DNA from: Pseudomonas grimontii
Lineage (GTDB): Bacteria; Pseudomonadota; Gammaproteobacteria; Pseudomonadales; Pseudomonadaceae
Length of the DNA: 64,000 nucleotides
Direction: 5' to 3'
NCBI RefSeq assembly: GCF_007858185.1
Contig: NZ_VFES01000009.1
Span: 202,217-266,216 of the forward strand
Shown: piece by piece, positions 46,872 to 56,030 of the stretch
How the letters are laid out: every line of letters begins with the position of its first letter
Numbering within the stretch: position 1 is the stretch's first letter
The notes under the pieces: model-generated
Databases searched by the model: none
What the model saw: only the letters and a program-made list of their open reading frames with translations
What the model was told of the DNA's origin: nothing
Translations under genes and position numbers: made by a program

Positions 46872-47261
46872 GCGGGAAACCTCGAACGGGCATCTGGAAG
46901 CCCAGAGCTTAGCCAGTGTACGAAGGCAGGAGAAGGGTCATTTTTTGCACTGACTTGTACAGCTCTGTTCGCTTCGTACATTTATTTTCAGTTTATTTAA
47001 TTCGACCAACCGGTCAATAAACGCACCAAAACGTCGCACTGTGTTTTATCCACACGCCTTTAACCCTGTGGCCTGGCAGGTAGAGGCCGGAAAACCGCCA
47101 GCCGTGACGGTCACATCCCCGCCGTAGGGTATTGGATCCAACTAAGGGAAACCCCGATTACCACCTTGATGGCACTTTGATATATAGCGCGCCCTCTCCC
47201 ACCCTAACAAGGTCCAAAGGCCGATCCGGGAGCAGGTTCTAATCACCCAAGGAGCATTGAG
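46872..47261. other. Intergenic region between aceK and MCP
   Basis: 390 bases. AT-rich segment at 46970-47030 probably holds the divergent aceK promoter. I checked for a FliA-type promoter (TAAA-N15-GCCGATAA) before the chemotaxis gene: a GCCGAT occurs at 47220 but no matching -35. Nothing else seen. Confidence 0.45.
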
Positions 47262-48887
47262 ATGTCATTGAGGAACATGAGGATCGGTCTGCGTGCCAGT
47301 CTGAGTTTTGGGGTTTTGGCCAGCTTACTGGTGATTGTGGGAATGTTTGGCCTGGGCCAGATGGTCAAGCTGCGCGAAAGCGCGCTGGTCATTGAACAAA
47401 CATGGATGCCGAGCATCGAGAATATCCACGACAGCGCAGCCTTGGTGGCCACTGTCCGCCTGGAGTCCCTGCGCCTGGTGAGCACCGACGAATCTCGCGT
47501 GCGTGACACCAGCAGAGGCCTGATCACCCGCTCCAGCAGCGAACTGCAAGCCCTGCTCGAACGCCATGAAACCTTGCTCAGCAATGACGAAGAGCGCGAA
47601 CTGCTGAAAACGCTCAAGACCCATGTAGCAACGTACCTGGCCATCGTCGGGCAAATGGTCGCGTTGGTGGACAAAGATCAACAGCAAGACGCGCTCGACC
47701 TGCTCGTCAGCCGCCTCGCCCCCCAGGGCACGATCCTGAGCCAGAGTCTGGAAAACCTGATCGTCTTTAACCAGAACGGCGTCGAAGCGGCAGCCGGTTC
47801 GGCCGCACAGGTGTATTCAAGCGCGCAGTGGATTGTCGGCCTGATTATCGCTGTCGCACTGATCGCCACCTTGCTGCTGGCCTGGCTGCTGACCCGCAGC
47901 ATCACCGCACCGATCAACCAGGCATTGGTCGCGGCACGCACCATTGCCAGCGGTGACTTGAGCCAGCCGATCGTGGTGCGCGGCCATGACGAACCCGCGC
48001 AATTGCTGACCGCCTTGGCAACCATGCAAATGCAACTGCAGACCACCATCCGTGGCATCAGCGAATCGGCGCAGCAACTGGCTTCCGCCGCCGAGGAAAT
48101 GAGTTCGGTGATGGAACAAAGCACGCGCGGCCTGCAGGCGCAAAACGATGAAATCGAACAAGCCGCCACCGCCGTGACCGAGATGAGCACGGCAGTGGAC
48201 GAGGTCGCGAGTAACGCGGTGTCCAGCGCCGAGGCGTCCCAGGCTTCGGATGAAGACAGCAAGCACGGCCACTACCAGATCAGCGAAACCATCAGCTCGA
48301 TCCAGAACCTGGTGGACGAAGTGCTCGACGCCTCGAACAAGGCCGAAGGCCTGGCGGTTCAAGCCCAGGACATCAGCAAGGTGCTGGAAGTGATCCGTGG
48401 CATCGCCGGGCAGACCAACCTGCTGGCACTCAACGCAGCGATTGAAGCGGCGCGTGCCGGTGAAGCCGGGCGTGGGTTTGCGGTAGTCGCCGACGAGGTG
48501 CGTTCGCTGGCGCAGCGCACCCAGGACTCCACCGAAGAAATCGAGCAGATGATCACCGGTATCCAGCAAGGCACCCAGGACACCGTCGAGGCGCTGAACA
48601 GCAGTGCCGAGCACGCCGGCCAGACCTTGAAACGGGCCAACGGCGCCGGCAGTGCACTGGAAAAAATCACCGCCTCCATCTCGCAAATCAGCCAGCGCAA
48701 CCTGATGATCGCCAGCGCCGCCGAGCAACAGGCGCTGGTAGCGCGCGATGTGGACCGCAGCCTGGTGAATATCCGCGACCTGTCCACGCAGACCGCCGCC
48801 GGCGCCACCCAGACCTCGGCCGCCAGCCAGGAACTGTCGCGCCTGGCGGTGGACCTCAATGGGCTGGTGACGCGGTTTGTCCTGTAA
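47262..48887 (+). CDS. Methyl-accepting chemotaxis protein
   Basis: 541 residues. First membrane helix at 10-33, a four-helix-bundle periplasmic ligand domain (35-190), second helix near 190-212, HAMP (about 212-265) and signalling domain (from 290) with the conserved hairpin tip GQTNLLALNAAIEAARAGEAGRG. The sequence EEMSSVMEQSTRGLQAQNDEIEQA is a methylation helix. Ligand unknown (4HB type). Strong AAGGAG upstream. No C-terminal CheR pentapeptide. Confidence 0.93.
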   Translation: MSLRNMRIGLRASLSFGVLASLLVIVGMFGLGQMVKLRESALVIEQTWMPSIENIHDSAALVATVRLESLRLVSTDESRVRDTSRGLITRSSSELQALLERHETLLSNDEERELLKTLKTHVATYLAIVGQMVALVDKDQQQDALDLLVSRLAPQGTILSQSLENLIVFNQNGVEAAAGSAAQVYSSAQWIVGLIIAVALIATLLLAWLLTRSITAPINQALVAARTIASGDLSQPIVVRGHDEPAQLLTALATMQMQLQTTIRGISESAQQLASAAEEMSSVMEQSTRGLQAQNDEIEQAATAVTEMSTAVDEVASNAVSSAEASQASDEDSKHGHYQISETISSIQNLVDEVLDASNKAEGLAVQAQDISKVLEVIRGIAGQTNLLALNAAIEAARAGEAGRGFAVVADEVRSLAQRTQDSTEEIEQMITGIQQGTQDTVEALNSSAEHAGQTLKRANGAGSALEKITASISQISQRNLMIASAAEQQALVARDVDRSLVNIRDLSTQTAAGATQTSAASQELSRLAVDLNGLVTRFVL

Positions 48888-48896
48888 TCAGTGAAA

Positions 48897-48917
48897 GCGG
48901 CGTGCAACACTCGCCGC
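48897..48917 (+). terminator. GC hairpin after the chemotaxis gene
   Basis: GCGGCG pairs with CGCCGC over a nine-base loop, followed by CTTATT. Short stem and weak T-run; probably a modest terminator. Confidence 0.5.
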
Positions 48918-48939
48918 CTTATTGATGTAGGAGTGTTCC

Positions 48940-49824
48940 GTGAGACCTGTTGACACCCTTTACCTGCTGGGGCTCGCCGCCATCTGGGGCGCGAGCTTTC
49001 TGTTTATGCGCATCATCGCGCCGGAAATCGGCACGGTACCGACCGCATTTTTCCGCGTATCAATCGCCGCCGCCGGGCTGTTGGTGATCCTGGCGGTGAT
49101 GCGGGTGAGATGGGATTTCCAGGGCAAGTTCAAGACGGTCCTGCTGCTGGGGGTGATCAACTCGGGGATCCCGGCGACCATGTACTCGGTGGCGGCCCAG
49201 GTACTGCCAGCGGGTTACTCGGCGATCTTCAATGCCACCACGCCATTGATGGGCGTGTTGATTGGCGGGCTGTTTTTCAGCGAACGGCTCACCCCGTCGA
49301 AAATCGCCGGGGTGTGCCTGGGTCTGTTTGGCGTAGGTGTGTTGACCCGTGCGGGACCAATGGCATTTGACCTGGAATTATTGATGGGCGCACTGGCCTG
49401 CCTGTTGGCCACCACCTGTTATGGCTTTGCCGGTTTCCTGGCTCGGCGCTGGCTGGACCAGCGCGGCGGGCTCGACAGTCGTCTCGCGGCCCTGGGCAGC
49501 ATGCTGGGCGCGACACTGTTTCTGCTGCCGATCTTTGCCTACAGCGCGATCAGCCATCCGCCTGCGAGTTGGGGTGGGTGGCAGGTGTGGCTGTCGTTGC
49601 TGGGCTTGGGCCTGGTGTGTACGGCGTTTGCCTACGTGTTGTACTTCCGCTTGCTCACTGCGATTGGACCGGTGAGATCGATGACCACCACCTTTTTGAT
49701 CCCGCCGTTTGGGGTGTTGTGGGGGGCGCTGTTGCTGGATGAGCCGTTATCAATGGCGCATATATATGGTGGGGTGTTGATCGCCGGGGCGCTGTGGCTG
49801 GTATTGCGGCCTCGAAAACCGTAG
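48940..49824 (+). CDS. EamA/DMT-family exporter
   Basis: 294 residues from a GTG with TAGGAG upstream; ten hydrophobic helices in two EamA repeats (first LYLLGLAAIWGASFLFMRI, second ALACLLATTCYGFAGFLARR). Substrate is likely an amino acid or metabolite but unknown. Its stop codon forms part of the terminator stem that follows. Confidence 0.87.
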   Translation: MRPVDTLYLLGLAAIWGASFLFMRIIAPEIGTVPTAFFRVSIAAAGLLVILAVMRVRWDFQGKFKTVLLLGVINSGIPATMYSVAAQVLPAGYSAIFNATTPLMGVLIGGLFFSERLTPSKIAGVCLGLFGVGVLTRAGPMAFDLELLMGALACLLATTCYGFAGFLARRWLDQRGGLDSRLAALGSMLGATLFLLPIFAYSAISHPPASWGGWQVWLSLLGLGLVCTAFAYVLYFRLLTAIGPVRSMTTTFLIPPFGVLWGALLLDEPLSMAHIYGGVLIAGALWLVLRPRKP

Positions 49825-49846
49825 GCGCCGGCTGACCGGCGCCTAC
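49821..49846. terminator. Bidirectional terminator between two DMT genes
   Basis: A perfect 11-base stem GTAGGCGCCGG with a CTGA loop. The stop codon TAG of the plus-strand gene is inside the stem. GTTTTTG follows on the minus side for the convergent gene; the plus side has a later T5 run. Confidence 0.85.
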
Positions 49847-49853
49847 GGGGGGG

Positions 49854-50714
49854 TCAGTTTTTGCGGAACACAAACACCAACCCAACAACAATCAGCCCCA
49901 TCCCCAACAAGCTCAGCACAGCCAGCCTATTGCCAAAGATCAGATAGTCCATCACCGCCGTCACCGCCGGCACCAGGTAGAACAAACTGGTGACATTCAC
50001 CAAATTGCCCCGGGCGATCAGGCGGTACAGCAACAGCGTTGCCAGTAGCGACACCACCAGGCCCATCCACAGCACCGGCAGGTAAAAGCCGGCGTTGTGT
50101 TCAACGTGGAAGGGCTGGAACGGCACAAACACCGAACACAGCAGCAGCCCCGCCAGGTACTGCACCGGCAGCGTGCCGAGGGGGTTGTCGGTGATGCGCT
50201 TTTGCATGATCGAGCCGAAGGTCATGCTTGCCAGGGCCAGCAGCCCGAACAGCATCCCGGCCAGGGACATGCCCGACAGCCCGATGCCTTGGTAGACCAC
50301 CATGATCAGCCCGGCCAAACCCAGGCTCAGGCCAAACATCCGACGCCAGGAACGCTGGCGCTCCATCAGCACCACGGTGAGGATCGGCTGCACCCCCATG
50401 ATGGTCGCCATGACGCCGGGGGTGACGTTGAGGTCCAGGGCCAGCAGATAGAAAATCTGATAGGCCCCCAACAACACCAACCCGGTTGCCGCCGCGTACA
50501 GCAGGGGCTTGCCGGGACGCGGCAGTTTCAGCTTGAGGATCGGCACCAGCACCACCAAGCCTGCAAGGGCGACGGCGAAGCGGACCAACAGAAACGCGAA
50601 GGGTGACGCATGGGCCAGGCCCAGTTTGGAGAAGATCGCCCCGCTGCTCCACAGCAAGACAAACAGGCTCGTCGAGGCCGCCGCGGCCACGGAGTGTTTC
50701 GAAAGAACGGACAT
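49854..50714 (-). CDS. EamA/DMT-family exporter
   Basis: 286 residues; the ATG giving MSVLSKHSVAAAAST has AGGTGG upstream, whereas an earlier GTG is itself in that site. Ten helices in two EamA repeats (FVLLWSSGAIFSKLGLAHAS, GMLFGLLALASMTFGSIMQ). Convergent with another exporter of the same family but clearly a different branch. Substrate unknown. Confidence 0.87.
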   Translation of the reverse strand: MSVLSKHSVAAAASTSLFVLLWSSGAIFSKLGLAHASPFAFLLVRFAVALAGLVVLVPILKLKLPRPGKPLLYAAATGLVLLGAYQIFYLLALDLNVTPGVMATIMGVQPILTVVLMERQRSWRRMFGLSLGLAGLIMVVYQGIGLSGMSLAGMLFGLLALASMTFGSIMQKRITDNPLGTLPVQYLAGLLLCSVFVPFQPFHVEHNAGFYLPVLWMGLVVSLLATLLLYRLIARGNLVNVTSLFYLVPAVTAVMDYLIFGNRLAVLSLLGMGLIVVGLVFVFRKN

Positions 50715-51135
50715 GGTTACCACCTGTAATCAGGCAAAAAAAGCCGATTCAGCAGTTGCTGAAACTCAGTAGGTTTTTTTCAGGCGGGCCGACGGGAACA
50801 GCAAACAGCTGATCAGCCCGAAATGCCAACACCCGGCGGTGATACGACTGCGTACACCGGCGTGCTACTGACAGGTGGGGGGTAGTGACTGATCTGCGCA
50901 GGCTGCTTGTTCGCGCACGGCACGAGCACAGCGTTGACCGCTGAATCGACTACCGCTATGCGCAGGGAAGCTGGCATGTGCTGATCTTTTTGAAGGGGTA
51001 AAGACGCGAGGACTATAACCAGCCGATGACATGTTTTGCAATCACTTGCCCAAGCCCTTTGGCGCGGAAGCGTTTTCACGTTTCGGGGCGCGGGCCGTCG
51101 TTATAATGCCGACCGGCTTTTTCCAAGGACTCCCC
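50715..51135. other. Intergenic region, nothing firm seen
   Basis: 421 bases between divergent DMT and CPBP genes. AT-rich patches at 50726-50775 and 50960-51020. No convincing small gene, hairpin or operator found. Confidence 0.45.
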
Positions 51136-51924
51136 ATGCTCGCACTGCCCTGGCTGTACCTGGCGCTTCTTTCCATCGGCTATGTGCTGGCCCTGGCCTA
51201 CGGGCAACTGGGCGTGCTGGCGCTGGTGTCCATCGCCCTGCTGTTGATCGCCGGCTATGCCGTCCGCCAGCAACGCACGCCGTGGGCGCGCAACCTGGGC
51301 CACGGGCTGTTTATCGTACTGGCCCTGAGCCTGGCAATGCACTGGCTGCCGGGGTTCTATAACGGACGCGGCATTGACCCGCAGCGCTTCACTCCCGATG
51401 CCGTGCCGTTCTCGATGTACCTGAACCAGGACAAGCCGTTGATCGGCTTCTGGTTGCTGCTGGCCTGCCCGTGGATCGTGGCGCGACGCTCGTTGCGGCT
51501 GTCGATCTGCGTCACCGCGTTGGCGCTGGCGCTGACCGCCATCGTCGCTCTGGGTGGCGCCGCGTTGCTGGGGGTGATCAGTTGGGCGCCGAAATGGCCG
51601 GACCAGGCCTGGCTGTGGGTGCTCAATAACCTGTTGCTGGTGACCCTGGTGGAAGAAGCGCTGTTCCGTGGCTACATTCAAGGCGGCTTGAGCCGGCGCT
51701 TCAAACATTTGTCCTACGGCGAAAACCTCGCGCTGTTGCTGGCATCGCTGCTGTTCGGGCTGGTGCACGTGGGCGCGGGGTGGCAGTGGGTGCTGCTGGC
51801 GGGCATCGCCGGGGTTGGTTATGGCCTGGCCTATCGATTTGGGGGGCTGGGTGCGGCGATTGCCACGCACTTTGGCTTGAATCTGCTTCACTTCGGGTTG
51901 TTTACGTATCCGATGCTGCGTTAA
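51136..51924 (+). CDS. CPBP-family intramembrane metalloprotease
   Basis: 262 residues starting MLALPWLYLALLSIG with AAGGA upstream; a longer frame back to 51031 has no site. Eight membrane segments; the CAAX-protease-like motifs are EEALFRG (Glu-Glu-x3-Arg), FGLVHVG and HFGLNLLHF. Intramembrane endopeptidases of this group act on lipidated or membrane-anchored peptides and often serve in bacteriocin immunity. Target unknown. Last gene before the scarred polysaccharide region. Confidence 0.88.
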   Translation: MLALPWLYLALLSIGYVLALAYGQLGVLALVSIALLLIAGYAVRQQRTPWARNLGHGLFIVLALSLAMHWLPGFYNGRGIDPQRFTPDAVPFSMYLNQDKPLIGFWLLLACPWIVARRSLRLSICVTALALALTAIVALGGAALLGVISWAPKWPDQAWLWVLNNLLLVTLVEEALFRGYIQGGLSRRFKHLSYGENLALLLASLLFGLVHVGAGWQWVLLAGIAGVGYGLAYRFGGLGAAIATHFGLNLLHFGLFTYPMLR

Positions 51925-52021
51925 CGGATTTAAACAGGAGCCAAATCTGGCGATTTTGGCGTACCTCTGACGCGATTCTCAATAGATGCGGGAAGTAGGG
52001 TCGATACCACTCGCCAGTACA

Positions 52022-52216
52022 GATGTAAGCGCTCCATAAACCCCACCGACTTCAAGATGGGTAACGCACCTAGCTAGGCGATGCCGGAGAGCAGCTCCAC
52101 GGCAACAGCGCTTCGTAATCTCCAACCGAGGCCGCCAATGGCAGCCGTTCTAATGCGTGGCGCAGCTACGCATAGGGCTCTTGGCCGTTGGCTTTGGCAG
52201 TCTCGACCAAGCTGTA
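52022..52216 (-). pseudogene. IS66-family transposase (TnpC) C-terminal remnant with left end
   Basis: On the minus strand one frame reads ETAKANGQEPYA-stop-LRHALERLP and then LAASVGDYEALLPWSC, the C-terminus of IS66 TnpC with an in-frame stop where Trp is expected. The outer part (GTAAGCGCTCCATAAAC, near 52025) matches the terminal repeat at the other IS66 remnant (57105-57122). The rest of the element has been lost. Confidence 0.8.
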
Positions 52217-52219
52217 GCC

Positions 52220-52400
52220 CTGACATTTAGCTGGGAGTATCGAGCTACGGATCGAGTGTCCCTGAGGCCAGAGACGATCATGATCTGTGCGTTGTTGAAT
52301 CCCTTCTTCGCTACATTGGTGATTCTGGTGCGCCTGAACTGGTTCAGTCTGACGCTGCTATCAAGTCCAGCCTTTACACGCGCCAGACGCACAGCCTGAG
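52220..52400 (-). pseudogene. Tyrosine-recombinase (integrase) C-terminal remnant
   Basis: The minus strand reads FRRTRITNVAKKGFNNAQ then SGLRDTRSVARYSQLNV, which is the catalytic end of a phage-type integrase. The usual SGHRD His is Leu and the upstream half is missing. It directly abuts the IS66 remnant. Dead fragment. Confidence 0.65.
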
Positions 52401-52555
52401 AAACGCCGTGGGTACCACAGTGAAGATCATTCCGAGTGACGTCCACACGAGTTACACCACTTCAGTTCTACTGAATATTGCCCCGCTGCAATTCGCTAAA
52501 ATCGATTATTCTCGCAGAAATCAATCCCCGGCTCCCGTCAACACAAGGAAAGAAC

Positions 52556-53554
52556 ATGCTTCGGTCGCTAAGAGACATCATTTACAAGGGCATTGGCCTG
52601 AACAAGCTGCGAACCGAGATAAATCAAGATCTGCTGGAAATCAAAACTCTTCTGAACCAGCTAAAACAGGACGGGATAAGTGGCGGCGGCCAGTCGCTAG
52701 AAGGTATCGATGAGCTTTTACAGCGACGCCTGGATGAAAAGCTGAATTTCTTCTTCAAATGGCGAATGCCGCTATCGTTCCCGGAAGGCGGCAAAACCTT
52801 CATTCATACAAACGATGGCCATCGTCTGTACGTCGACACGAAAGAACCTTTCATGACGCTGCATCTCCTTGAGCATGGCGAATGGGAAAGTCCGGTTCGA
52901 AGAGAGCTTAGGCGCGAGCTGGCTGCTGGCTCTACCTTTGTCGATATTGGTGCCAACATTGGACTGCACACGCTTCTTGCTGCTGCGCTGGTCGGTGAGA
53001 GCGGGCGTGTCGTTGCAATTGAACCGCATCCTTTCACGATGGAATTGCTCCGGAAAAATCTTGAGATAAACGGTCTTCTGGGTCGTGTGTCACTATCGCA
53101 GGTGGCTGTTTCGAATGTTGATGATGAAGTCGTCAAATTTGAATACTTTTCCGAACATCCGGCGATGTCTGGTATCAAGGTTTCCCAAGAGGTACTGGAT
53201 AAATTAAAAGGAACCGTGGAGACAATTGATGTTAAAACGATAACTCTTGATGCACTGGTGGAGCGTTTAGAGCTGGTGCCAGATCTTGTGAAGATTGACG
53301 TGGAAGGTTTTGAGTATACGGTCCTCGAGGGCTGCATCAAGACCATCAATAATTTTCCAGGCGTTAGATTTCTGATGGAGTACGAAAAGGTCATGGCTGA
53401 ATCTGTTGTGCGCAAAGGTATAGGCACAGAGATTGCCAGTTTTTTTCAGGACAAAGGTTTCAAGGTTTCAAGAGTCGGAGCAGAATCGCTTTTGCCGCTA
53501 ACCTATGAAGAGTTTGTGGTTGAGCAAAAAGGCGACTATATCTTTTCAAGGTGA
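52556..53554 (+). CDS. FkbM-family methyltransferase
   Basis: 332 residues; AAGGAAAG precedes the ATG giving MLRSLRDIIYKGIG. A helical N-terminal extension (to about 90) is followed by the class I methyltransferase core: FVDIGANIGLHT (SAM loop, near 130) and VAIEPHPFT. The later LVKIDVEGFEY is the FkbM signature. Such enzymes O-methylate sugars in O-antigens and lipopolysaccharide. Fits a decorated surface glycan. AT-richer than the core genes; ends in a good terminator. Confidence 0.88.
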   Translation: MLRSLRDIIYKGIGLNKLRTEINQDLLEIKTLLNQLKQDGISGGGQSLEGIDELLQRRLDEKLNFFFKWRMPLSFPEGGKTFIHTNDGHRLYVDTKEPFMTLHLLEHGEWESPVRRELRRELAAGSTFVDIGANIGLHTLLAAALVGESGRVVAIEPHPFTMELLRKNLEINGLLGRVSLSQVAVSNVDDEVVKFEYFSEHPAMSGIKVSQEVLDKLKGTVETIDVKTITLDALVERLELVPDLVKIDVEGFEYTVLEGCIKTINNFPGVRFLMEYEKVMAESVVRKGIGTEIASFFQDKGFKVSRVGAESLLPLTYEEFVVEQKGDYIFSR

Positions 53555-53577
53555 TTACACTAAATCATCGATTCGAT

Positions 53578-53603
53578 AAGCCCGCCTGGCAGCGGGCTTT
53601 TTT
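53578..53603 (+). terminator. Rho-independent terminator after the methyltransferase
   Basis: AAGCCCGC pairs with GCGGGCTT around CTGGCA, followed by TTTTT. It ends the single-gene transcript and separates it from the convergent acyltransferase gene. Confidence 0.92.
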
Positions 53604-53635
53604 ATGCCTGAAGAAAGAATTCGAAGTGTTCGGAG

Positions 53636-54760
53636 TCACACTGCGGAGTTGGCGTCTATTGAATTTCTTCGTCGAGATAATGTTTTGAATAGTTGTATGC
53701 CTGGCTTTTCGATGAGCTGATAGGTCACAGCCGCGATAGCGGTTACAACAACGAACGTGCAAAGCACGGTAGTGTATTCGTTAGGGGAGACATGACGGAA
53801 TTTTGAAATGAAATAGGAGCCAATTGCCATGTGCATCAGATAAATTGAGTAAGTCAAATCAGAGGACTTTTCTACCAAGAACACCGTGGTCGCAGTTTTG
53901 GTGATGACCCTACCTGCCATGGCGAATGCCAGAAATAGCAAGGCGGTCGCAATTTGAGAAATCACGTTTATCTCTTGCCCCGGATTCACTCCAAGCAGGT
54001 GTACGGTCACGTATCGGTTTATCTCAAAAGCAGCAATGACAAGAACAGGGCACGCCAAATACAAACCTGCCCCTTCGAACTTCCTTCGCTCAAAAGCTAA
54101 TCGAGCGCTGGAGCCTATCAGCATGTAAACGATAAAATATAAATCTGCCAGCACGACCTTAGGTTTAATTCCGAATAGAAGTGATGAGATTGAAATAATC
54201 ATTATTATCGCACTGATGGCGAGTATTTTTTTCTGAGTTACGGTCCCAAGTAGTGCCAGCAGAAGATAAAATTCAAATTCGATAATGAGTGTCCAGATAA
54301 CACCAAGTGTCATATCTCTACCGAATATTTCTGTCGTGAGTGTAGCGGTCGCCAAAACACCAGCCATGTCGAAAGTTTTTCGGTCACCAAGATAGTATTG
54401 GATCGCGGCGGAGCAGAACACGGCGAAGATCAGCATGGGGAAAATGCGGAAAAATCGATTAACCAGAAATATTGACCTGCCGTACTTATCTAGCATCGGT
54501 GGCATCAGCCAGCCACTTATAAGGAAAAACAGTGACACCCCAACAATGGCTGTAGCGGTCCCGTAGTCGCTGAGTAGGTAGTTGTTTATCTGCCATAACC
54601 AATTTCCTTCCTTGGTCAACAGAGGGAGAGATTCATTTGCACCTGCCCAATCACTAAATGGTCTGCCCAAAGACACAGTGGCGGCAAACGTCAAGTGTCC
54701 AAACATAACCAAATAGGCTGCAGAGATTCTCGCCAAATCCAACCCGTAATTGCGAACCAT
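53636..54760 (-). CDS. Acyltransferase 3 family membrane protein (O-antigen acylation)
   Basis: 374 residues from the ATG giving MVRNYGLDLARISAAYLVMF; AGG upstream. Ten membrane helices; the early DLARISAAYLV with Arg, and the RFFRIFPMLI motif near 105, are the Acyl_transf_3 signature. Such proteins (OafA-like) move acetyl groups across the inner membrane onto O-antigen or other glycans. Lacks the C-terminal SGNH domain found in some. Convergent with the methyltransferase and divergent from a stretch with phage scars. Confidence 0.87.
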   Translation of the reverse strand: MVRNYGLDLARISAAYLVMFGHLTFAATVSLGRPFSDWAGANESLPLLTKEGNWLWQINNYLLSDYGTATAIVGVSLFFLISGWLMPPMLDKYGRSIFLVNRFFRIFPMLIFAVFCSAAIQYYLGDRKTFDMAGVLATATLTTEIFGRDMTLGVIWTLIIEFEFYLLLALLGTVTQKKILAISAIIMIISISSLLFGIKPKVVLADLYFIVYMLIGSSARLAFERRKFEGAGLYLACPVLVIAAFEINRYVTVHLLGVNPGQEINVISQIATALLFLAFAMAGRVITKTATTVFLVEKSSDLTYSIYLMHMAIGSYFISKFRHVSPNEYTTVLCTFVVVTAIAAVTYQLIEKPGIQLFKTLSRRRNSIDANSAV

Positions 54761-55488
54761 TGTTAACCTGCAGCCGTTTGAAAGATTTGGTCGCACTATA
54801 TCACCGGCCGACGGCGTGCGGACTCAGCGAGGCCTGGGTGGAGGAAAATATGCCCATCACCACTCGTCGACTGCTGCAGGTCTTCCCAAGTGCCGGCATG
54901 CAAACCGGCTTTTTGCCGCTGAACTGAACCAGGACATGGGAAAATATCCTATCAACATCCGGCTCCGCCGGGGCCCGACGTGAGTCATGCCTGTTACTTG
55001 CCGCGGGTCAAGTGCCCGCCTGATACCTATCAGTAATATTAGCACCTATCAATGGCTTGATTAAGGTAAAAATTACCCGCGCTCGCGATGAGTTGACTGC
55101 TCAGTTGTGTGATTGCGCAGTCCGTTGAGCCTGCACTGTGAAAGGCGGGCTAAGCGGTGAAAGCTTCTATCTCGCGCCGATGAACGTCGGTGATTTCGAT
55201 GGTTGTCCCACTTCGATTGTCTGACCTGGCTTGCGGTCTGGCCGACCTGCAAGGCGATACCTCGACACTTTGCACAACGATGGTACAATTTCATGTAGCT
55301 AAAATTACAAAGTAGCCGCTAGTTGATCAGGCTACTTGAGGGCGACCATGTCCAGCTCGATGGGAAGTCATTCTCGTGTATTTGATGACCATGAATTGAA
55401 GAGCTTTTGAGGGCTTGTTCGGTGCTCCCATTTCTGGGTGATATCAAAATAGGTCGGGTTTCAGTTTTGAATGAACCTTGGAGAAGGG
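54761..55488. other. Gene-poor stretch with a phage endolysin scar
   Basis: 728 bases. It contains the endolysin-like fragment at 54850-54975. The rest (54990-55488) has no gene that I can support and is AT-rich; it may hold the promoter of the cysC gene, which I could not define. Confidence 0.5.
54850..54975 (+). pseudogene. GH19 endolysin N-terminal fragment (frameshifted)
   Basis: GGAGG then MPITTRRLLQVFPSAGMQ... and after a frame change ELNQDMGKYPINIRLR. The pattern M-IT-x-QLLQ-x-P-x-AG and ALN-x-xMxxYxI is that of the start of Pseudomonas GH19 phage lysozymes. Only about 40 codons are left; the catalytic part is absent. Confidence 0.5.
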
Positions 55489-56007
55489 ATGTCTACACCA
55501 ATCTGTATCTGGCTTACTGGACTACCGGGGGCCGGCAAGACAACGATAGCTCGAGCACTGAGTGATGCCCTTCAGGTGAAGGGGATAAATTCGTTTATTT
55601 TAGATGGCGATGAGCTTCGACAAGGCCTGTGTTCTGATCTCGGGATGTCGATGACTGACAGGGCAGAAAATATTCGCCGTGCGGGTGAGGTCGCCAAGCT
55701 GATGGCTAAAGCGGACCATATAGTGATATGCGCCTTTGTTTCTCCCTATATAAAAGACAGATCTATCGCCAGAAAGTTATTCCATAATGGCGAGTTTCTG
55801 GAAGTCTACTTGTCGACACCTGTTGAAGTTTGCTCACAAAGAGACCCCAAGGGCTTATATACGAAGTTCAGGCAAGGCCTGATTTCCGGGTTGACTGGAG
55901 TCGATGCGCCCTACGAGGCTCCCCTTGACCCCGACATGGATATCGATACGTCAACTTCGTCAATCGACGACGCAGTATGCGCCATTCTAACAAAATTTAA
56001 TTATTAG
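55489..56007 (+). CDS. cysC: Adenylyl-sulfate kinase (APS kinase)
   Basis: 172 residues. The ATG at 55489 follows GGAGAAGGG; an upstream in-frame ATG six codons earlier is less likely. P-loop GLPGAGKTT at 11-19, then ILDGDELRQGL (DGD motif) and the FVSPY with Arg region that binds APS. It makes PAPS from APS and ATP. No sulfate adenylyltransferase is near, so it relies on the host CysDN. A sulfotransferase gene follows at 14-23 bases, so the pair probably serves sulfation of the surface glycan rather than cysteine synthesis. Confidence 0.9.
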   Translation: MSTPICIWLTGLPGAGKTTIARALSDALQVKGINSFILDGDELRQGLCSDLGMSMTDRAENIRRAGEVAKLMAKADHIVICAFVSPYIKDRSIARKLFHNGEFLEVYLSTPVEVCSQRDPKGLYTKFRQGLISGLTGVDAPYEAPLDPDMDIDTSTSSIDDAVCAILTKFNY

Positions 56008-56030
56008 AAGATGCGCTCTTCTTGCTGGAG

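Noticed and set aside
47200..47261. Possible FliA promoter before the chemotaxis gene
   Set aside because: Only the GCCGAT half is present; no TAAA at the required spacing.
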